The position numbers and the translations under genes were made by a program. Positions 35,918 to 45,408 of a stretch of DNA of 64,000 bases are shown piece after piece. Origin of the DNA: Streptacidiphilus jeojiense (GTDB lineage: Bacteria; Actinomycetota; Actinomycetes; Streptomycetales; Streptomycetaceae); NCBI RefSeq assembly GCF_000719095.1, contig NZ_JOEH01000004.1, positions 570,417 through 634,416 of the forward strand, read 5' to 3'. Within the stretch, counting starts at the first letter, position 1. Each line of letters starts with the position of its first letter. The notes under the pieces are model-generated. The model worked only from the letters and a program-made list of their open reading frames with translations, had not been told where the DNA came from and made no database searches.

Positions 35918-36155
35918 CCCCTTCGGCCCCGGCCGCGCCGGCCTCGGCCCGCGCGAAGACGTAGCGCCACTGCCTGCGGCCGTCCGCCGCGTGGAACTGC
36001 TCCCGGACGTAGACCAGCGTCTGGGCCGGCCGGTCCGACGCGGCGGGCACCGTGGTCCGCTGCTCCGGGGGCACGCGTTCGGCAAGGTTGACCGGGACCG
36101 CCGCGATCCTGCCGTCCAGCGGCCCTCCCACGAACTGGACCCGGGCTCGGCGCAT
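35895..36155 (-). CDS. Small conserved streptomycete protein
   Basis: An 86-residue protein from ATG 36155. The sequence RRARVQFVGGPLDGRIAAVP with ERVPPEQRTTV and a final ARRQWRYVF-like stretch (GRRQWRYVFARAEA) looks like a compact beta-rich protein that I recall only as a hypothetical family in streptomycetes. The 3' end overlaps the end of the lipoprotein gene on the other strand. Confidence 0.65.
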   Translation of the reverse strand: MRRARVQFVGGPLDGRIAAVPVNLAERVPPEQRTTVPAASDRPAQTLVYVREQFHAADGRRQWRYVFARAEAGAAGAEGVSSTPSG

Positions 36156-36269
36156 GGACCCCAGCCTCTCACTTCCGGCCCCTGGCACACACCACCCCTG
36201 TCGCACCCGTATCCTGCTCTGTACACATTCCGGTAACCCTGGGGTGCGTACGGTGGCGAGAGGGGCTCG

Positions 36270-36995
36270 ATGCAATCCGCGGGCAGGCGATCCAACTGGT
36301 GGCGCAGGCGCTCGGGCCTGGGCGCGCGCGAAACCGGTCCGCTGGGCGCCGCGGAGGCTGCCGCCCGCCTGGAGTCCCGGCTGGAACAGCTGCTGCGCGC
36401 GGTCCGCGCGGGCTTCCCGGTCGCCCCGGCCGCGCACGCCGTCGACTACCGGTGTTCCTGCGGCCGGGTGGGCTGTCCCGCCCCCGCGCAGCACCCGCTC
36501 TCCTTCGCCTGGCAGTCGCAGGCGTCCGCCGACGCCGAGCAGGTCACCCGCTGGCTGACCCGGGACCCCGAGGCCAACGCGGTCACCGCGACCGGCCGCA
36601 ACCACGACGTGCTGGACGTACCGGCGGAGGCCGGGCGGTTGGCGCTGGAGCGGATGGACAGCCTGGGCGTGGCGGTCGGTCCGGTCGCCGCGGTCGGCGA
36701 GGACCGCTACCTCTTCTTCACCACCAGCCGCTACGCGCTGGACGAGGACGAGTGGTGGACCTCGGAACTGGACACCAGCCCCGAGGACGTCTCCGAACAC
36801 CCGGGCCTGCGGTGGCACACGCGCGGCAGCTACGTGCTGCTGCCCCCGTCCCGTCTCGCCGACGGCTCCACGGTCAGCTGGGTACGCGACCCGGACCGCC
36901 CCCTCCCCGACCCGCTACGCGTCCTGGACGTCCTCACGGACGCCTGCACCGCGGTTGGCGCCGTCGCTGTCGGAGAACACTGGCTGATCGGTTAG
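36270..36995 (+). CDS. Primase-polymerase (Prim-Pol) domain protein
   Basis: A 241-residue protein; ATG 36270 follows GAGAGGGG. The Prim-Pol pattern is recognisable through FPVAPAAHAVDYRCSCGRVG, with CPAPAQHPL, and NAVTATGRNHDVLDVPAEAG. Bifunctional primase/polymerase domains make primers and extend them. In streptomycete proteins of this size the usual helicase half is missing, and the acidic metal site is reduced to D-V-L-D-V here, so activity is uncertain. It is conserved in this genomic neighbourhood in streptomycetes as far as I recall. A long hairpin follows it. Confidence 0.75.
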   Translation: MQSAGRRSNWWRRRSGLGARETGPLGAAEAAARLESRLEQLLRAVRAGFPVAPAAHAVDYRCSCGRVGCPAPAQHPLSFAWQSQASADAEQVTRWLTRDPEANAVTATGRNHDVLDVPAEAGRLALERMDSLGVAVGPVAAVGEDRYLFFTTSRYALDEDEWWTSELDTSPEDVSEHPGLRWHTRGSYVLLPPSRLADGSTVSWVRDPDRPLPDPLRVLDVLTDACTAVGAVAVGEHWLIG

Positions 36996-37007
36996 CTGCG
37001 GACCGTA

Positions 37008-37097
37008 GCTGGTCGGCCGCGCAGTTCCCCGCGCCCCTGCCAATTGCAACTGGCTCACTTGCAGCCCCCTAGGGGCGCGAGGAACTGCGCGACCAGC
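37008..37097. terminator. Long hairpin between convergent genes
   Basis: Left arm GCGCAGTTCCCCGCGCCCCT (37019-37038) pairs with 37071-37090 at 19 of 20 positions, extended by an outer GCTGGTCG/CGACCAGC pair. It belongs to the same repeat family as 26056-26162. Confidence 0.8.
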
Positions 37098-37111
37098 CAC
37101 CGAACCACAGG

Positions 37112-37960
37112 TCACGGCAGAGTCAGCACCTCGGACCCGCTCTCGGTCACCACCAGCGTGTGCTCGAACTGCGCAGTGCGCCTGCGGTCCTTGGTCACCA
37201 CCGTCCACCCGTCCGGCCAGATGTCGTGCTGGTAGGTGCCCAGGGTCAGCATGGGCTCGATGGTGAAGGTCATCCCCGGCTGCATCACCGTGGTCGCGTA
37301 CGGGCTGTCGTAGTGCGGCACGATCAGGCCGGAGTGGAACGACGTGTTGATGCCGTGCCCGGTGAAGTCCCGTACGACGCCGTAGTTGAAGCGTTTGGCG
37401 TAGGACTCGATGACCCGCCCGATGACATTGATCTGTCGCCCGGGCTTGACCGCGGCGATCCCGCGCCGGGTGGCCTCCCTGGTCCGCTCCACCAGCAGCT
37501 TGGACTCCTCGTCCACATTGCCGACCAGGTAGGTGGCGTTGAGGTCGCCGTGCACCCCGTGGATGAACGCGGTGACGTCCAGATTGACGATGTCGCCGTC
37601 CTGGAGCACGGTCGAGTCCGGGATGCCGTGGCAGATCACCTCGTTGACCGAGGTGCAGATGGACTTGGGGAAGCCCCGGTAGCCCAGGTCCGAGGGGTAG
37701 GCGTCGTGGTCGCACATGTACTCGTGGGCGATCCGGTCCAGCTCGTCCGTGGTCACGCCGGGCGCGATGGCCGCGGCCGCGGCGTCCATGGCCCTGGCCG
37801 CGATCCGTCCGGCGATCCGCATCTTCTCGATGGTCTCCGCGGACTGCACCTCCGGGCCGGTGTAGGGGGCAGGCCCCTTGCGGCCCACGTACTCGGGGCG
37901 TGGGATGTGCGCCGGGACGCTGCGGGTCGGTGACAGGGTGCCGGGAACGAGTGGAGACAT
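37112..37960 (-). CDS. map: Methionine aminopeptidase, type I
   Basis: A 282-residue enzyme from ATG 37960. It removes the initiator Met from new proteins. The metal ligands are in [20 protein letters not shown] (two Asp), GHGINTSFH (His), FTIEPML (Glu) and QFEHTLVV (Glu). The N-terminal extension of about 40 residues with PRPEYVGRK is of the type seen in actinobacterial MetAP1c. A TAGAAT box ends seven bases before ATG and there is no ribosome site, so the mRNA is probably leaderless. Confidence 0.95.
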   Translation of the reverse strand: MSPLVPGTLSPTRSVPAHIPRPEYVGRKGPAPYTGPEVQSAETIEKMRIAGRIAARAMDAAAAAIAPGVTTDELDRIAHEYMCDHDAYPSDLGYRGFPKSICTSVNEVICHGIPDSTVLQDGDIVNLDVTAFIHGVHGDLNATYLVGNVDEESKLLVERTREATRRGIAAVKPGRQINVIGRVIESYAKRFNYGVVRDFTGHGINTSFHSGLIVPHYDSPYATTVMQPGMTFTIEPMLTLGTYQHDIWPDGWTVVTKDRRRTAQFEHTLVVTESGSEVLTLP

Positions 37961-37967
37961 GCGGGCG

Positions 37968-37973
37968 ATTCTA
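37968..37973 (-). promoter_or_regulatory. Candidate -10 box (TAGAAT on the minus strand)
   Basis: TAGAAT is one base from the consensus TATAAT. It ends seven bases upstream of the aminopeptidase ATG. Confidence 0.5.
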
Positions 37974-38076
37974 GGGGGTGTCCGGCGGGCCCCGGAGTGC
38001 GACGCGAAGCCCTGGGCAGGATGCTGATGGCGGACGCGAGCGCGGCGCAACACCGGGAAACGTAGGGAGAAGCGTG

Positions 38077-38265
38077 ATGGCCGACGGTGCCGACAAGGCC
38101 GAGGGCTGGTTCTACTGCCTCAAGCACAAGACCGTGGAGCAGGGCATGGTCTGCCCCGCGCGCAACCGGCTCGGGCCGTATGCGACCGAGGCGGAGGCCG
38201 CAAGGGCGCTGGAGAAGACCAAGGAGCGCAACGAGGAGTGGGACAACGACCCCCGCTGGCAGTGA
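38077..38265 (+). CDS. Small conserved actinobacterial protein
   Basis: A 62-residue protein; ATG 38077 is chosen because AGGGAG lies just upstream. The sequence has [15 protein letters not shown], then [19 protein letters not shown] and a charged helix [10 protein letters not shown]. The pattern of W-F-Y-C-L-x-H and GPY is one I recall from conserved streptomycete proteins of this size in the same position. Its function is unknown; the spaced cysteines and histidine might bind metal. Confidence 0.7.
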   Translation: MADGADKAEGWFYCLKHKTVEQGMVCPARNRLGPYATEAEAARALEKTKERNEEWDNDPRWQ

Positions 38266-38421
38266 GCGGACCCCGCACCAACCCCGCACGGACGGCGGGC
38301 GACTGGCAACGACACGGTAAGGGGCTGGCATTCCGGATATTCCGGACAGCTCTTGGCGTGGCGGCGCTGATCGTGCCAGGGTTGCCGTCGAGACCGGCAT
38401 GGGTACGCACTTCCCGCACCG

Positions 38422-39549
38422 GTGACGGTACGGGCACGGCGGGGGCGCACGCGGGTGGCGGACAGGGCAGCGGCGGCACAGCGGCGGAGCGGTGATCCCG
38501 GGTCAGCCCCTGCCGAATCCCGCTCCGGCGCCGACCGCAGCGCCCACCGCCCCGGCGCCCGCGGACCGCTCCTGCTGCTCGCCGTCGTGGTCGGAACCGC
38601 CGTGGCCGCGGTCTGCCTGCGGGCCGGGGGTTCCGCCCCGCTGGGCGGTGTCGGCGTGCTGCACGGCCTGTGGCTGTTGGTCGCCCTGGTGGTCTTCGCC
38701 GGCGGCTGGTACGGCGTGGCCCAGTACCAGGCCCGGCAGGGCGAGCGGCCGCTGGGGACGCCGCGCGAGGAGCGGCTGCAGACCCTGACCGTCGCCGCGC
38801 TCGGCATCATCGGGCTGGCGACCACCGTCGGGGTGGCCATGCTCGGACTGACCCACACCGGCCCGCCGGACCTGCCGCCACCGGACCTGACCCCGGTCAC
38901 ACCGCCGCCGAACCAGCAGCCCAGCCCCCTGGCCCTGCCCAGCCTGGCACCGGCCAGGAAGAGCGGCTCGCACCCCTTTCCGGTCGGCGAGGTGCTGCTG
39001 GTCCTGATCAGCCTGCTGGCCGTGGCGGCCGTGGTGGTCCTGGCGGTCTTCGTGAGCCGCTGGCTCCAGGCCCGCAGGACGCCCCCGCCGGTGCTCCGGT
39101 CCACCCTCGCCCCCGAGGACGACGACGGCGCCGCGCTCGGCGACGCCGTCCGGGCCGGGCGGCTGGCGCTGCAGGGCGAGGACGTCAGGGCCGCGGTGAT
39201 CGCCTGCTACGCCGCGATGGAGGAGTCCCTGGTCGCCGGCGGGGTGCGCCGCCACGCCGCCGACAGCCCGGCCGACCTGCTGCGCCGGGCCTCCGAGGCG
39301 GGTCTGCTGGCCGGTCTGGCGCCGCATCAGCTGGCCGGCCTGTTCCGCGAGGCGCGCTACTCCACCCATCCGATGACCGAGTCCGACCTGCAGCAGGCGC
39401 GGGCCGCGCTCGACGAGATCAGTGCCCTGCTCGCGGAGCGCGCCGCCCGGCTGGAGGCCGAGGCCGCAGCGGCGGCGGCGCTGGCCGAGCAGGCGGCCGC
39501 GGCCGAGGCGGCGGCAGTGCCGGTGTCGAAGGGGGCGGAGGCCCGATGA
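38422..39549 (+). CDS. DUF4129-domain membrane protein
   Basis: About 375 residues if GTG 38422 is used; a shorter start at 38454 is equally possible, and neither has a clear ribosome site. There are four membrane segments: near residues 49-66 (LLLLAVVVGTAVAAVCL), 80-100, 115-140 and 190-212. A Pro-rich loop of about 40 residues separates the third and fourth. The C-terminal domain (GRLALQGEDVRAAVIACYAA) is DUF4129, followed by an Ala/Glu-rich coiled coil. It is the first gene of an operon with DUF4129/MoxR/DUF58-type members. Confidence 0.85.
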   Translation: MTVRARRGRTRVADRAAAAQRRSGDPGSAPAESRSGADRSAHRPGARGPLLLLAVVVGTAVAAVCLRAGGSAPLGGVGVLHGLWLLVALVVFAGGWYGVAQYQARQGERPLGTPREERLQTLTVAALGIIGLATTVGVAMLGLTHTGPPDLPPPDLTPVTPPPNQQPSPLALPSLAPARKSGSHPFPVGEVLLVLISLLAVAAVVVLAVFVSRWLQARRTPPPVLRSTLAPEDDDGAALGDAVRAGRLALQGEDVRAAVIACYAAMEESLVAGGVRRHAADSPADLLRRASEAGLLAGLAPHQLAGLFREARYSTHPMTESDLQQARAALDEISALLAERAARLEAEAAAAAALAEQAAAAEAAAVPVSKGAEAR

Positions 39550-40154
39550 GTCCGCGAGCGGTACCACGCCTGGCCGTCCTGCCGGAGGCACTCCTCTGGC
39601 TCGGCGCCGCCGCGCTCTGCTCCGAGGTGGCGCTGGCGCTGGTCGGCGGGCTGCCGGGGGCGGCCACCGGGGCCGCCGTCCTGGCCGTCGCCGGGATCCT
39701 GGCGGTGCGCTACGTGCACGGCGCCCAGGCTATGGACAGCGACTACCGCCGCAAGGTCCACCTGGTCGGCAGCCGCGAGCCGACCCTGCGCTACTGGGAC
39801 GCCGCGATCGAGGACGCCCTCGACTCCATGAGCGGCTACGAACTGCACCTGCGGCCGCTGCTGCAGCGCCTCTACGCGGTGCGCCTGGCCGAGCGGCACG
39901 GGGTCTCCCTGGACACCCAGCCCCGGCAGGCCGCCGCGATCATCGGCCCCGAGCTGTGGCCCTGGATCGACCCCACCCGGCCCCGCACCGGACGCCATCC
40001 GCTGGACGTCGGCCCGCTGGCGCCTGCGGCCGGCAACGGGGCCGCGGGCCGGCAGCGGCGCAGCACCACCCGCCGGGTCGACCCCCGGCTGGCCCCCGAT
40101 CCCATCAGCGGGCCCGTCCTGACCGCCCTCGTCGAACGCCTGGAAAAGATGTGA
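39546..40154 (+). CDS. Membrane-associated protein of the MoxR operon
   Basis: A 202-residue protein whose ATG overlaps the previous stop (ATGA). Two hydrophobic helices (LPEALLWLGAAALCSEVALA and AVLAVAGILAV) occupy the N-terminus, followed by a soluble helical domain with DAAIEDALDSMSGYELHLRP and an Arg-rich tail. It is positionally conserved in this operon. No function is known. Confidence 0.75.
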   Translation: MSPRAVPRLAVLPEALLWLGAAALCSEVALALVGGLPGAATGAAVLAVAGILAVRYVHGAQAMDSDYRRKVHLVGSREPTLRYWDAAIEDALDSMSGYELHLRPLLQRLYAVRLAERHGVSLDTQPRQAAAIIGPELWPWIDPTRPRTGRHPLDVGPLAPAAGNGAAGRQRRSTTRRVDPRLAPDPISGPVLTALVERLEKM

Positions 40155-40155
40155 C

Positions 40156-41280
40156 GTGACGCCGGATCCGTCGACCCCGCCGATACCGCCCCTTCCCGAA
40201 CCGTCCGAACCGTCCGAACCGGACATGAGGAGCGCAGTGACAACCGTGAGCCCGCAGGACGCCCCGGTCCTGACGCCCCAGCAGGCGGGCAGCCGCGCGC
40301 ACGAGGTGCTGACCGAGATCGAGCGCGCCGTCGTCGGCAAGCGCCAGGCGCTGGAACTGGTCATGCTCGGCGTGCTGGCCGGCGGACACGTCCTGATCGA
40401 GGACCTGCCCGGCCTGGGCAAGACCCTGCTGGCCCGGTCCTTCGCCACCGTGCTCGGCCTGGACTTCAGCCGGATCCAGTTCACCCCCGACCTGCTGCCC
40501 TCCGACGTCTCCGGCGCCCCGTTCTACGACCAGCGCAGCGGAGAGATGGTGTTCCGTCCCGGGCCGGTCTTCACCCACCTGCTGCTCGCGGACGAGATCA
40601 ACCGCACCCCGCCGAAGACCCAGGCGGCGCTGCTGGAGGCGATGGCCGAGGCCCAGGTCTCGGTGGACGGCACCACCCGTCGGCTGCCCTCGCCCTTCGT
40701 GGTCATCGCCACCGACAACCCGATCGAGTACGAGGGCACCTACACCCTGCCCGAGGCCCAGCTGGACCGCTTCCTGCTCCGGGTCAGGATGGGCTACCTG
40801 CCGGTCGCCGACGAGGCCGCGATGCTCCGGGCCCGCCTGGACCGGTCCGCGCCGGAGGCCGTCCTCAAGCCGCTGACCGACCCGGCCGAGGTGCTGGCGA
40901 TGCGGGACAGCCTGGAGCGGGTCGAGATCGACGACGACCTGGTCGACTACATCGTGGCGCTGATCGACGCGACCCGTAAGCACGCCCAGATCCAGGTCGG
41001 CGCCTCGCCCCGGGGCGGCCTGGCGCTGGTTCAGCTGGCCCGGGCCCGGGCGGTCATGGCCGGACGCGACTTCGTCACCCCCGAGGACGTCAAGTCGGTG
41101 GCGGTCCCCGCGCTGGCGCACCGGATCAGCCTCAAGCCGGAGCTCTGGGTGCGCCGGATCAGCGCCGACGACGTGATCGCGGGGGTGGTGGAGACCGTGC
41201 CCACACCGCGGACCACGCCGCGCAGCGCCCCGCGGACCGGTGCGCAGATCGCCCCGCAGACCACTCCGCCCCAGGCATGA
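40156..41280 (+). CDS. MoxR-family AAA+ ATPase
   Basis: About 374 residues. GTG 40156 is used, but GAGGAG-containing sequence near 40227 leaves a start around 40237 possible. Walker A is EDLPGLGKTLLARS, Walker B LLLADEINRTPPKTQ, sensor 1 FVVIATDNPIEYEGTY and the arginine-containing region ISLKPELWVRRI. MoxR ATPases act as chaperones for partner proteins, often VWA or DUF58 proteins in the membrane. The tail is Thr/Pro-rich. It overlaps the DUF58 start by four bases. Confidence 0.93.
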   Translation: MTPDPSTPPIPPLPEPSEPSEPDMRSAVTTVSPQDAPVLTPQQAGSRAHEVLTEIERAVVGKRQALELVMLGVLAGGHVLIEDLPGLGKTLLARSFATVLGLDFSRIQFTPDLLPSDVSGAPFYDQRSGEMVFRPGPVFTHLLLADEINRTPPKTQAALLEAMAEAQVSVDGTTRRLPSPFVVIATDNPIEYEGTYTLPEAQLDRFLLRVRMGYLPVADEAAMLRARLDRSAPEAVLKPLTDPAEVLAMRDSLERVEIDDDLVDYIVALIDATRKHAQIQVGASPRGGLALVQLARARAVMAGRDFVTPEDVKSVAVPALAHRISLKPELWVRRISADDVIAGVVETVPTPRTTPRSAPRTGAQIAPQTTPPQA

Positions 41281-42692
41281 CGGTGGGTCGGACGCCCCGG
41301 CGCAGATCGGCCCGGGCCGTCGCGGGACGCGCCACCGGTGCCGCGGCGGCCCCGGTCGAGCCCGCGCCGCTGCTCCCGCCGGAGGTGCGCCGCGCGCTCG
41401 GCGGCGACGGCACCCACCGCCCGGAATCCGAGCCGCCCGCCCCCGGCCCGGACGGCGCCCGCCCGTCCGAGCGGGCGCTGCGGCTGGCCACGGTGGCCGC
41501 GGTGGCGACGGCGGCCGCGGTGCTGACCGGGCAGCCCTGGCTGCTGGCGCTGGCCGTCGGCCCGGCGGTGCTGCTGGTCCTGGCCGGCGTCGGCGGCCGA
41601 CCCGACCGGGCCGGGGCCACCGCCGAGGTCGGCTCCCGGCGCTACTTCGAGGACGAGACGGTCACCGTGCGGATCACCGTCCACTTCGACGGCGCCGTCG
41701 GCTGGATCGACCCCGGCGTCGCCCCCGGCCCCGGCACCGAACTGCTCTCCGTGGACGTCACCGGATCCGTCGTCACCCTGGGCTTCACCGCCACCCGTTG
41801 GGGCCGCTGGTCGCTCGGCGTGGTCGACCTCGACCTCTACGACGCGGGCGGGCTGGCCCGCTCCACGGTCCGGGTCGACCTCGGCGAGATCGAGGTCTTC
41901 CCGGTGCCGGCGGACGGCAGGCTCACCCCCATCCCGGTCCGGCTGCCGGACCGGCTGGGCGAGCACACCGCCCGCCAGTCCGGCGAGGGCATCGAGGTCA
42001 TCGGGGTGCGTCCGCACGTCTGGGGCGAGCGCCAGCGCCGCATCCACTGGCCGTCCACGACCCGGCGCGGCTCCATCCAGATCAACCAGTTCGCCGCCGA
42101 GCGCACCGCCGACGCCGTGGTCCTGCTGGACGCCTTCAGCGACGTCGCGGACCCGGTCACCGGCAGCTCCAGCCTGGACGAGTCGCTGCGGGTCGCCGCC
42201 GGCCTGGTCCGCACCTATCTGCGCAGCCACGACCGGGTCGGCATCGTCTCGGTCGGCGGCAAACTGCACTGGCTGCAGCCCGGCACCGGCGACGCCTACT
42301 TCTACCGCATCGTGCAGACCGTCCTGGACGTCCGCCGGGACCTCACCTTCCACACACCCGACCTCAACCGGCTCCCGCCGCCCGCGCTGCCGCACGGCGC
42401 GCTGGTCTACGCGGTCACGCCGCTGGCCGACAACCGGATCATGGACGTGCTGGGCGGCCTCGCCGAGCACGGCAACCCGATCGCGGTGGTCGAGATCCCG
42501 ATCGGCGACCCCAGGATCGCCGCGGACGACCCGGTCGAACAACTGGCCCTGCGGCTCTGGCGGCTGGACCGCGAGGCGGTCCGCTTCAGCCTGGTCGAGA
42601 AGGGCATCCCGGTCGTCCCCTGGCTGGGCGAGACCCTCGACCTGTCCCTCGCCCCGCTGCTGCGCAGCCGTCTCTCCGGGAGGGTCGGTTGA
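41277..42692 (+). CDS. DUF58-domain protein
   Basis: A 471-residue protein whose ATG overlaps the moxR stop. Two hydrophobic helices (residues about 60-100) are followed by the DUF58 pattern: GVRPHVWGERQRRIHWPST and IQINQFAAERTADAVVLLD. DUF58 resembles a VWA fold and typically partners with MoxR. The phrase DRVGIVSVGGKLHWLQPGTG supports the family call. Confidence 0.88.
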   Translation: MTVGRTPRRRSARAVAGRATGAAAAPVEPAPLLPPEVRRALGGDGTHRPESEPPAPGPDGARPSERALRLATVAAVATAAAVLTGQPWLLALAVGPAVLLVLAGVGGRPDRAGATAEVGSRRYFEDETVTVRITVHFDGAVGWIDPGVAPGPGTELLSVDVTGSVVTLGFTATRWGRWSLGVVDLDLYDAGGLARSTVRVDLGEIEVFPVPADGRLTPIPVRLPDRLGEHTARQSGEGIEVIGVRPHVWGERQRRIHWPSTTRRGSIQINQFAAERTADAVVLLDAFSDVADPVTGSSSLDESLRVAAGLVRTYLRSHDRVGIVSVGGKLHWLQPGTGDAYFYRIVQTVLDVRRDLTFHTPDLNRLPPPALPHGALVYAVTPLADNRIMDVLGGLAEHGNPIAVVEIPIGDPRIAADDPVEQLALRLWRLDREAVRFSLVEKGIPVVPWLGETLDLSLAPLLRSRLSGRVG

Positions 42693-43282
42693 CCACGACC
42701 ACGACCACGGCCTCGACCTCGACCTCGACCACCGAAACACCGGGGCCCGCGCCCGCGCCCGGCCTCGACCGCCCGGTGCAACTCCTCGGCTGCGCGCTGG
42801 CGCTGCTGGTCACCGACCCCACCGCCTGGGCCGGCCGGCCCGCCGTCGACTACGTCGTGCCGCTCTTCGCCCTGGCCGCGGCCCTGTTCGCGGCGGCCCC
42901 GCTGACGGCGCGTCCGGTCGCCGACGGCTACCGCTGGTACGCCCGACTGGCCCGGCACCGCAACACCGCCTTCGCGGTGCTGTGCATCGTCCTCGCCGCG
43001 ACCGACCCGCCCCCGGCCTGGCTCGCCGCCGTCGACGCGGCCCTGCTGCTCACCTACCTGCTCGCGGTCGACGCGGTGGCCGCGGGCCCGCCCGGCCTGC
43101 GCCTGCTCCGCCGCCCGCTCACCCTGCTCGCCGCCTACGGCGGCACCGCAGCCGTGCTGGCGGCCGCCCTGCTCCCGACCACCTCGCTCGGCCCGTCGTC
43201 CCGCCTGATCGCCGCCCTGGCCCTGACCGGCGCCGGGGCCGCGGTGGCGGTCGCGTTGGGGATCAGGGGCCGGCGGGGATAG
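42689..43282 (+). CDS. Integral membrane protein at the end of the MoxR operon
   Basis: A 197-residue protein starting at TTG 42689, overlapping the DUF58 stop (TTGA) with GGAGGG just upstream. The N-terminal 24 residues are almost only Thr, Ser and Pro, encoded by short ACC-ACG repeats. Then come about six hydrophobic helices, including VQLLGCALALLVTDPTAW and LTGAGAAVAVALGI. No catalytic motif is visible. Confidence 0.75.
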   Translation: MTTTTTTASTSTSTTETPGPAPAPGLDRPVQLLGCALALLVTDPTAWAGRPAVDYVVPLFALAAALFAAAPLTARPVADGYRWYARLARHRNTAFAVLCIVLAATDPPPAWLAAVDAALLLTYLLAVDAVAAGPPGLRLLRRPLTLLAAYGGTAAVLAAALLPTTSLGPSSRLIAALALTGAGAAVAVALGIRGRRG

Positions 43283-43298
43283 CGGCCGGGCGGCGGGG

Positions 43299-44660
43299 TC
43301 AGCCGGCCAGGACGGCGGGGTCGGCCGGGTCGGCCTCCCGCTGCCGCGCCGCCTCCGCCGCGCGCCGTTCCCGCATCGCGACCGCGTGCGGATCGGTGCG
43401 GGCGTCGTAGCGCATCAGCGAGGGCAGCGCGGCGGCCAGGGCGCCGACCGCGAGGACGCAAGCCAGGCCGCCGACCCAGATCGAGGCCCGCACGCCGACC
43501 AGGGCGGCCATCCCGCCGGCCCGGACCTGGCCGAGCTGCGGGCCGACCGAGTAGCTGAGCAGTTCCACACCGGCGAGCCGTCCGCGCAGCTCGTCCGGGA
43601 TGGTGCCGTTCCACAGGGTGGCCCGGAACAGCCCGCTGACCATGTCCGCCGCGCCCGCCGCGACCAGGCAGAGCAGTACCAGCCAGACGTCGCTGAACAG
43701 CCCGGCGCCGGCGACGGCGGCACCCCAGCCGATCGCCGCCCACACCACCATCCGGCCGTGCCGGTGCACCGAGGAGGCCCAGCGGCTGGTGAGGGTGGTC
43801 AGCAGCGCGCCGACCGCGAAGGCCGCGTACATCAGCCCCAGGGACCAGTCGGCGTGCAGCCGGTCCGCGAGGAAGGGGAAGACCGCGGTCGGCATCGCGA
43901 AGAGCATCGCGGCGATGTCGACCGCGTAGGTGCCGAGCAGTTCCGGACGGCTGCGGGCGTAGCGCAGGCCGTCGGCGATCGCCCGCAGCGAGGGCTTCTC
44001 GGCGGAGGCCAGGGCGGGGACCGGCTTCAGCCGGTACATCAGCAGCACCGAGGCGACGAAGGTCGCCAGGTCGATCGCGTAGGCGACGGAGACACCGGCC
44101 GAGGTGGCGATGACACCGGCCAGGGCCGGGGCGGCGATGGCGCCGGCGTTCCAGCGCAGCGAGTTCAGCGAGGCGGCGGCGGTGAGCTGGTCGTGCGCGA
44201 CGATCTGCGGGGTGAGGGCGTCCAGGGCCGGACGCTGGATCGCGCCGAAGGCCGAGCTCAGTGCGGCGACCAGGTACAGCGGCCAGACAGCCGGATGCGG
44301 CAGCAGCGCGTTCCCCAGCAGCGCCGCGGCGCACAGGCCCTGGGCGACCTCGCTGCGCAGCACCAGCCTGCGCCGGTCCATCGCGTCCGCGAGCGCCCCG
44401 CCCCACAGACCGCAGACGATCAGCGGGACCAGCTCGACCGCGCCGATCAGCCCGACCGCCAGGGAGGAGCCGGTCAGCTGCTTCAGCTGGAGCGGGACCG
44501 CGACCAGGGTGAGGTAGCTGCCGAAGACGGTGATCGCCCCGGCGCTCCACAGCAGCCTGAAGTCCCGTGAGCCGCGCCAGGGGGAGAGGTCCACGGTGAA
44601 CGCGGCGGCGAGGCGGCGCAGTGCACCGGGGGCGGCGGGCGGGATGTCGTTCGAGGTCAC
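43299..44660 (-). CDS. MFS transporter (EntS/MFS_3-like)
   Basis: A 453-residue protein with about 12 membrane helices. The start GTG 44660 precedes SNDIPPAAPGALRRLAAAF. The MFS signature lies in the loop GGALADAMDRRRL between helices 2 and 3. The pattern is that of enterobactin-exporter-like and macrolide-efflux-like members. The substrate is unknown. It converges on the MoxR operon. Confidence 0.85.
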   Translation of the reverse strand: MTSNDIPPAAPGALRRLAAAFTVDLSPWRGSRDFRLLWSAGAITVFGSYLTLVAVPLQLKQLTGSSLAVGLIGAVELVPLIVCGLWGGALADAMDRRRLVLRSEVAQGLCAAALLGNALLPHPAVWPLYLVAALSSAFGAIQRPALDALTPQIVAHDQLTAAASLNSLRWNAGAIAAPALAGVIATSAGVSVAYAIDLATFVASVLLMYRLKPVPALASAEKPSLRAIADGLRYARSRPELLGTYAVDIAAMLFAMPTAVFPFLADRLHADWSLGLMYAAFAVGALLTTLTSRWASSVHRHGRMVVWAAIGWGAAVAGAGLFSDVWLVLLCLVAAGAADMVSGLFRATLWNGTIPDELRGRLAGVELLSYSVGPQLGQVRAGGMAALVGVRASIWVGGLACVLAVGALAAALPSLMRYDARTDPHAVAMRERRAAEAARQREADPADPAVLAG

Positions 44661-44734
44661 AGCGGTCGATCCTGACCCGGGCAGCCGGGCGGAGGCAAAC
44701 CGTTATCCGCGGGCGGAGCCGTCGTCGCGGCTGC

Positions 44735-45370
44735 TCACCAGCGCATCGGCGGCGGCGCGGCGGTCAGCCGTTCGATCGCGCGGGCCAGTGCGCCGCGCAG
44801 TGCGCCGCTGCGCGGTGCGGGAGTTGACGGTTCGCCGGCGGCCGCGCTGACGAGGTGTTGGACGATGTCGAAGTCCGGCGCCCCGGCGCCGTCGGGGACG
44901 GTCAGCGCCTCGTGGGCCAGCCCGCGCAGCTCGCCGTCGGCGGCGCCCAGGTCCGCCTCCAGGGCCAGGATGGTGGCGCCGGAGCGCCGCGCCCCGTGCA
45001 CCCGCTCCAGCAGCCCGCCGTCGGAGCCGCCGGGGGCGACGACCAGCACGGTCTCGCCGCGTCCGGCCTGCTCCAGACGGTGCAGCGGGACCGCGAGGTG
45101 CGGGGGCGCGCCGGGGGGAATCGTGCGCCGCAGCAGGGTCGGGGAGAGCTCGGGGAGACCGCTCCAGGACGCCTCGTCGTCCAGGTGCGCGGCGAGGTGC
45201 CAGGGCTCCTCGGAGTCGGCGCCGACCAGCAGCAGCCCGCCGGGCGCGGCCGAGCGGCGGGTGACCGCGCCGCGCAGGGCGCCGGCGAAGCCCTGGGTCC
45301 GCTCCGGCCAGCCCGATCCGGCGAGCAGTTCCCGCAGCACTGTGACCCTGGCCGCATCCATGCCCCTCAT
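44735..45370 (-). CDS. Conserved protein divergent from npdG
   Basis: About 211 residues from ATG 45370; ATG 45361 is an alternative and neither has a well-spaced ribosome site. The sequence alternates strands and helices (GGLLLVGADSEEPWHLAAHL; GETVLVVAPGGSDGGLLERV) like an SIS sugar-isomerase half, and the streptomycete gene in this position is often annotated that way. I do not see catalytic residues, so the role is unknown. Confidence 0.65.
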   Translation of the reverse strand: MRGMDAARVTVLRELLAGSGWPERTQGFAGALRGAVTRRSAAPGGLLLVGADSEEPWHLAAHLDDEASWSGLPELSPTLLRRTIPPGAPPHLAVPLHRLEQAGRGETVLVVAPGGSDGGLLERVHGARRSGATILALEADLGAADGELRGLAHEALTVPDGAGAPDFDIVQHLVSAAAGEPSTPAPRSGALRGALARAIERLTAAPPPMRW

Positions 45371-45408
45371 GCTGCCGTAGTCGGCGCCGCTGATGGGAGT
45401 ATTCGGGA

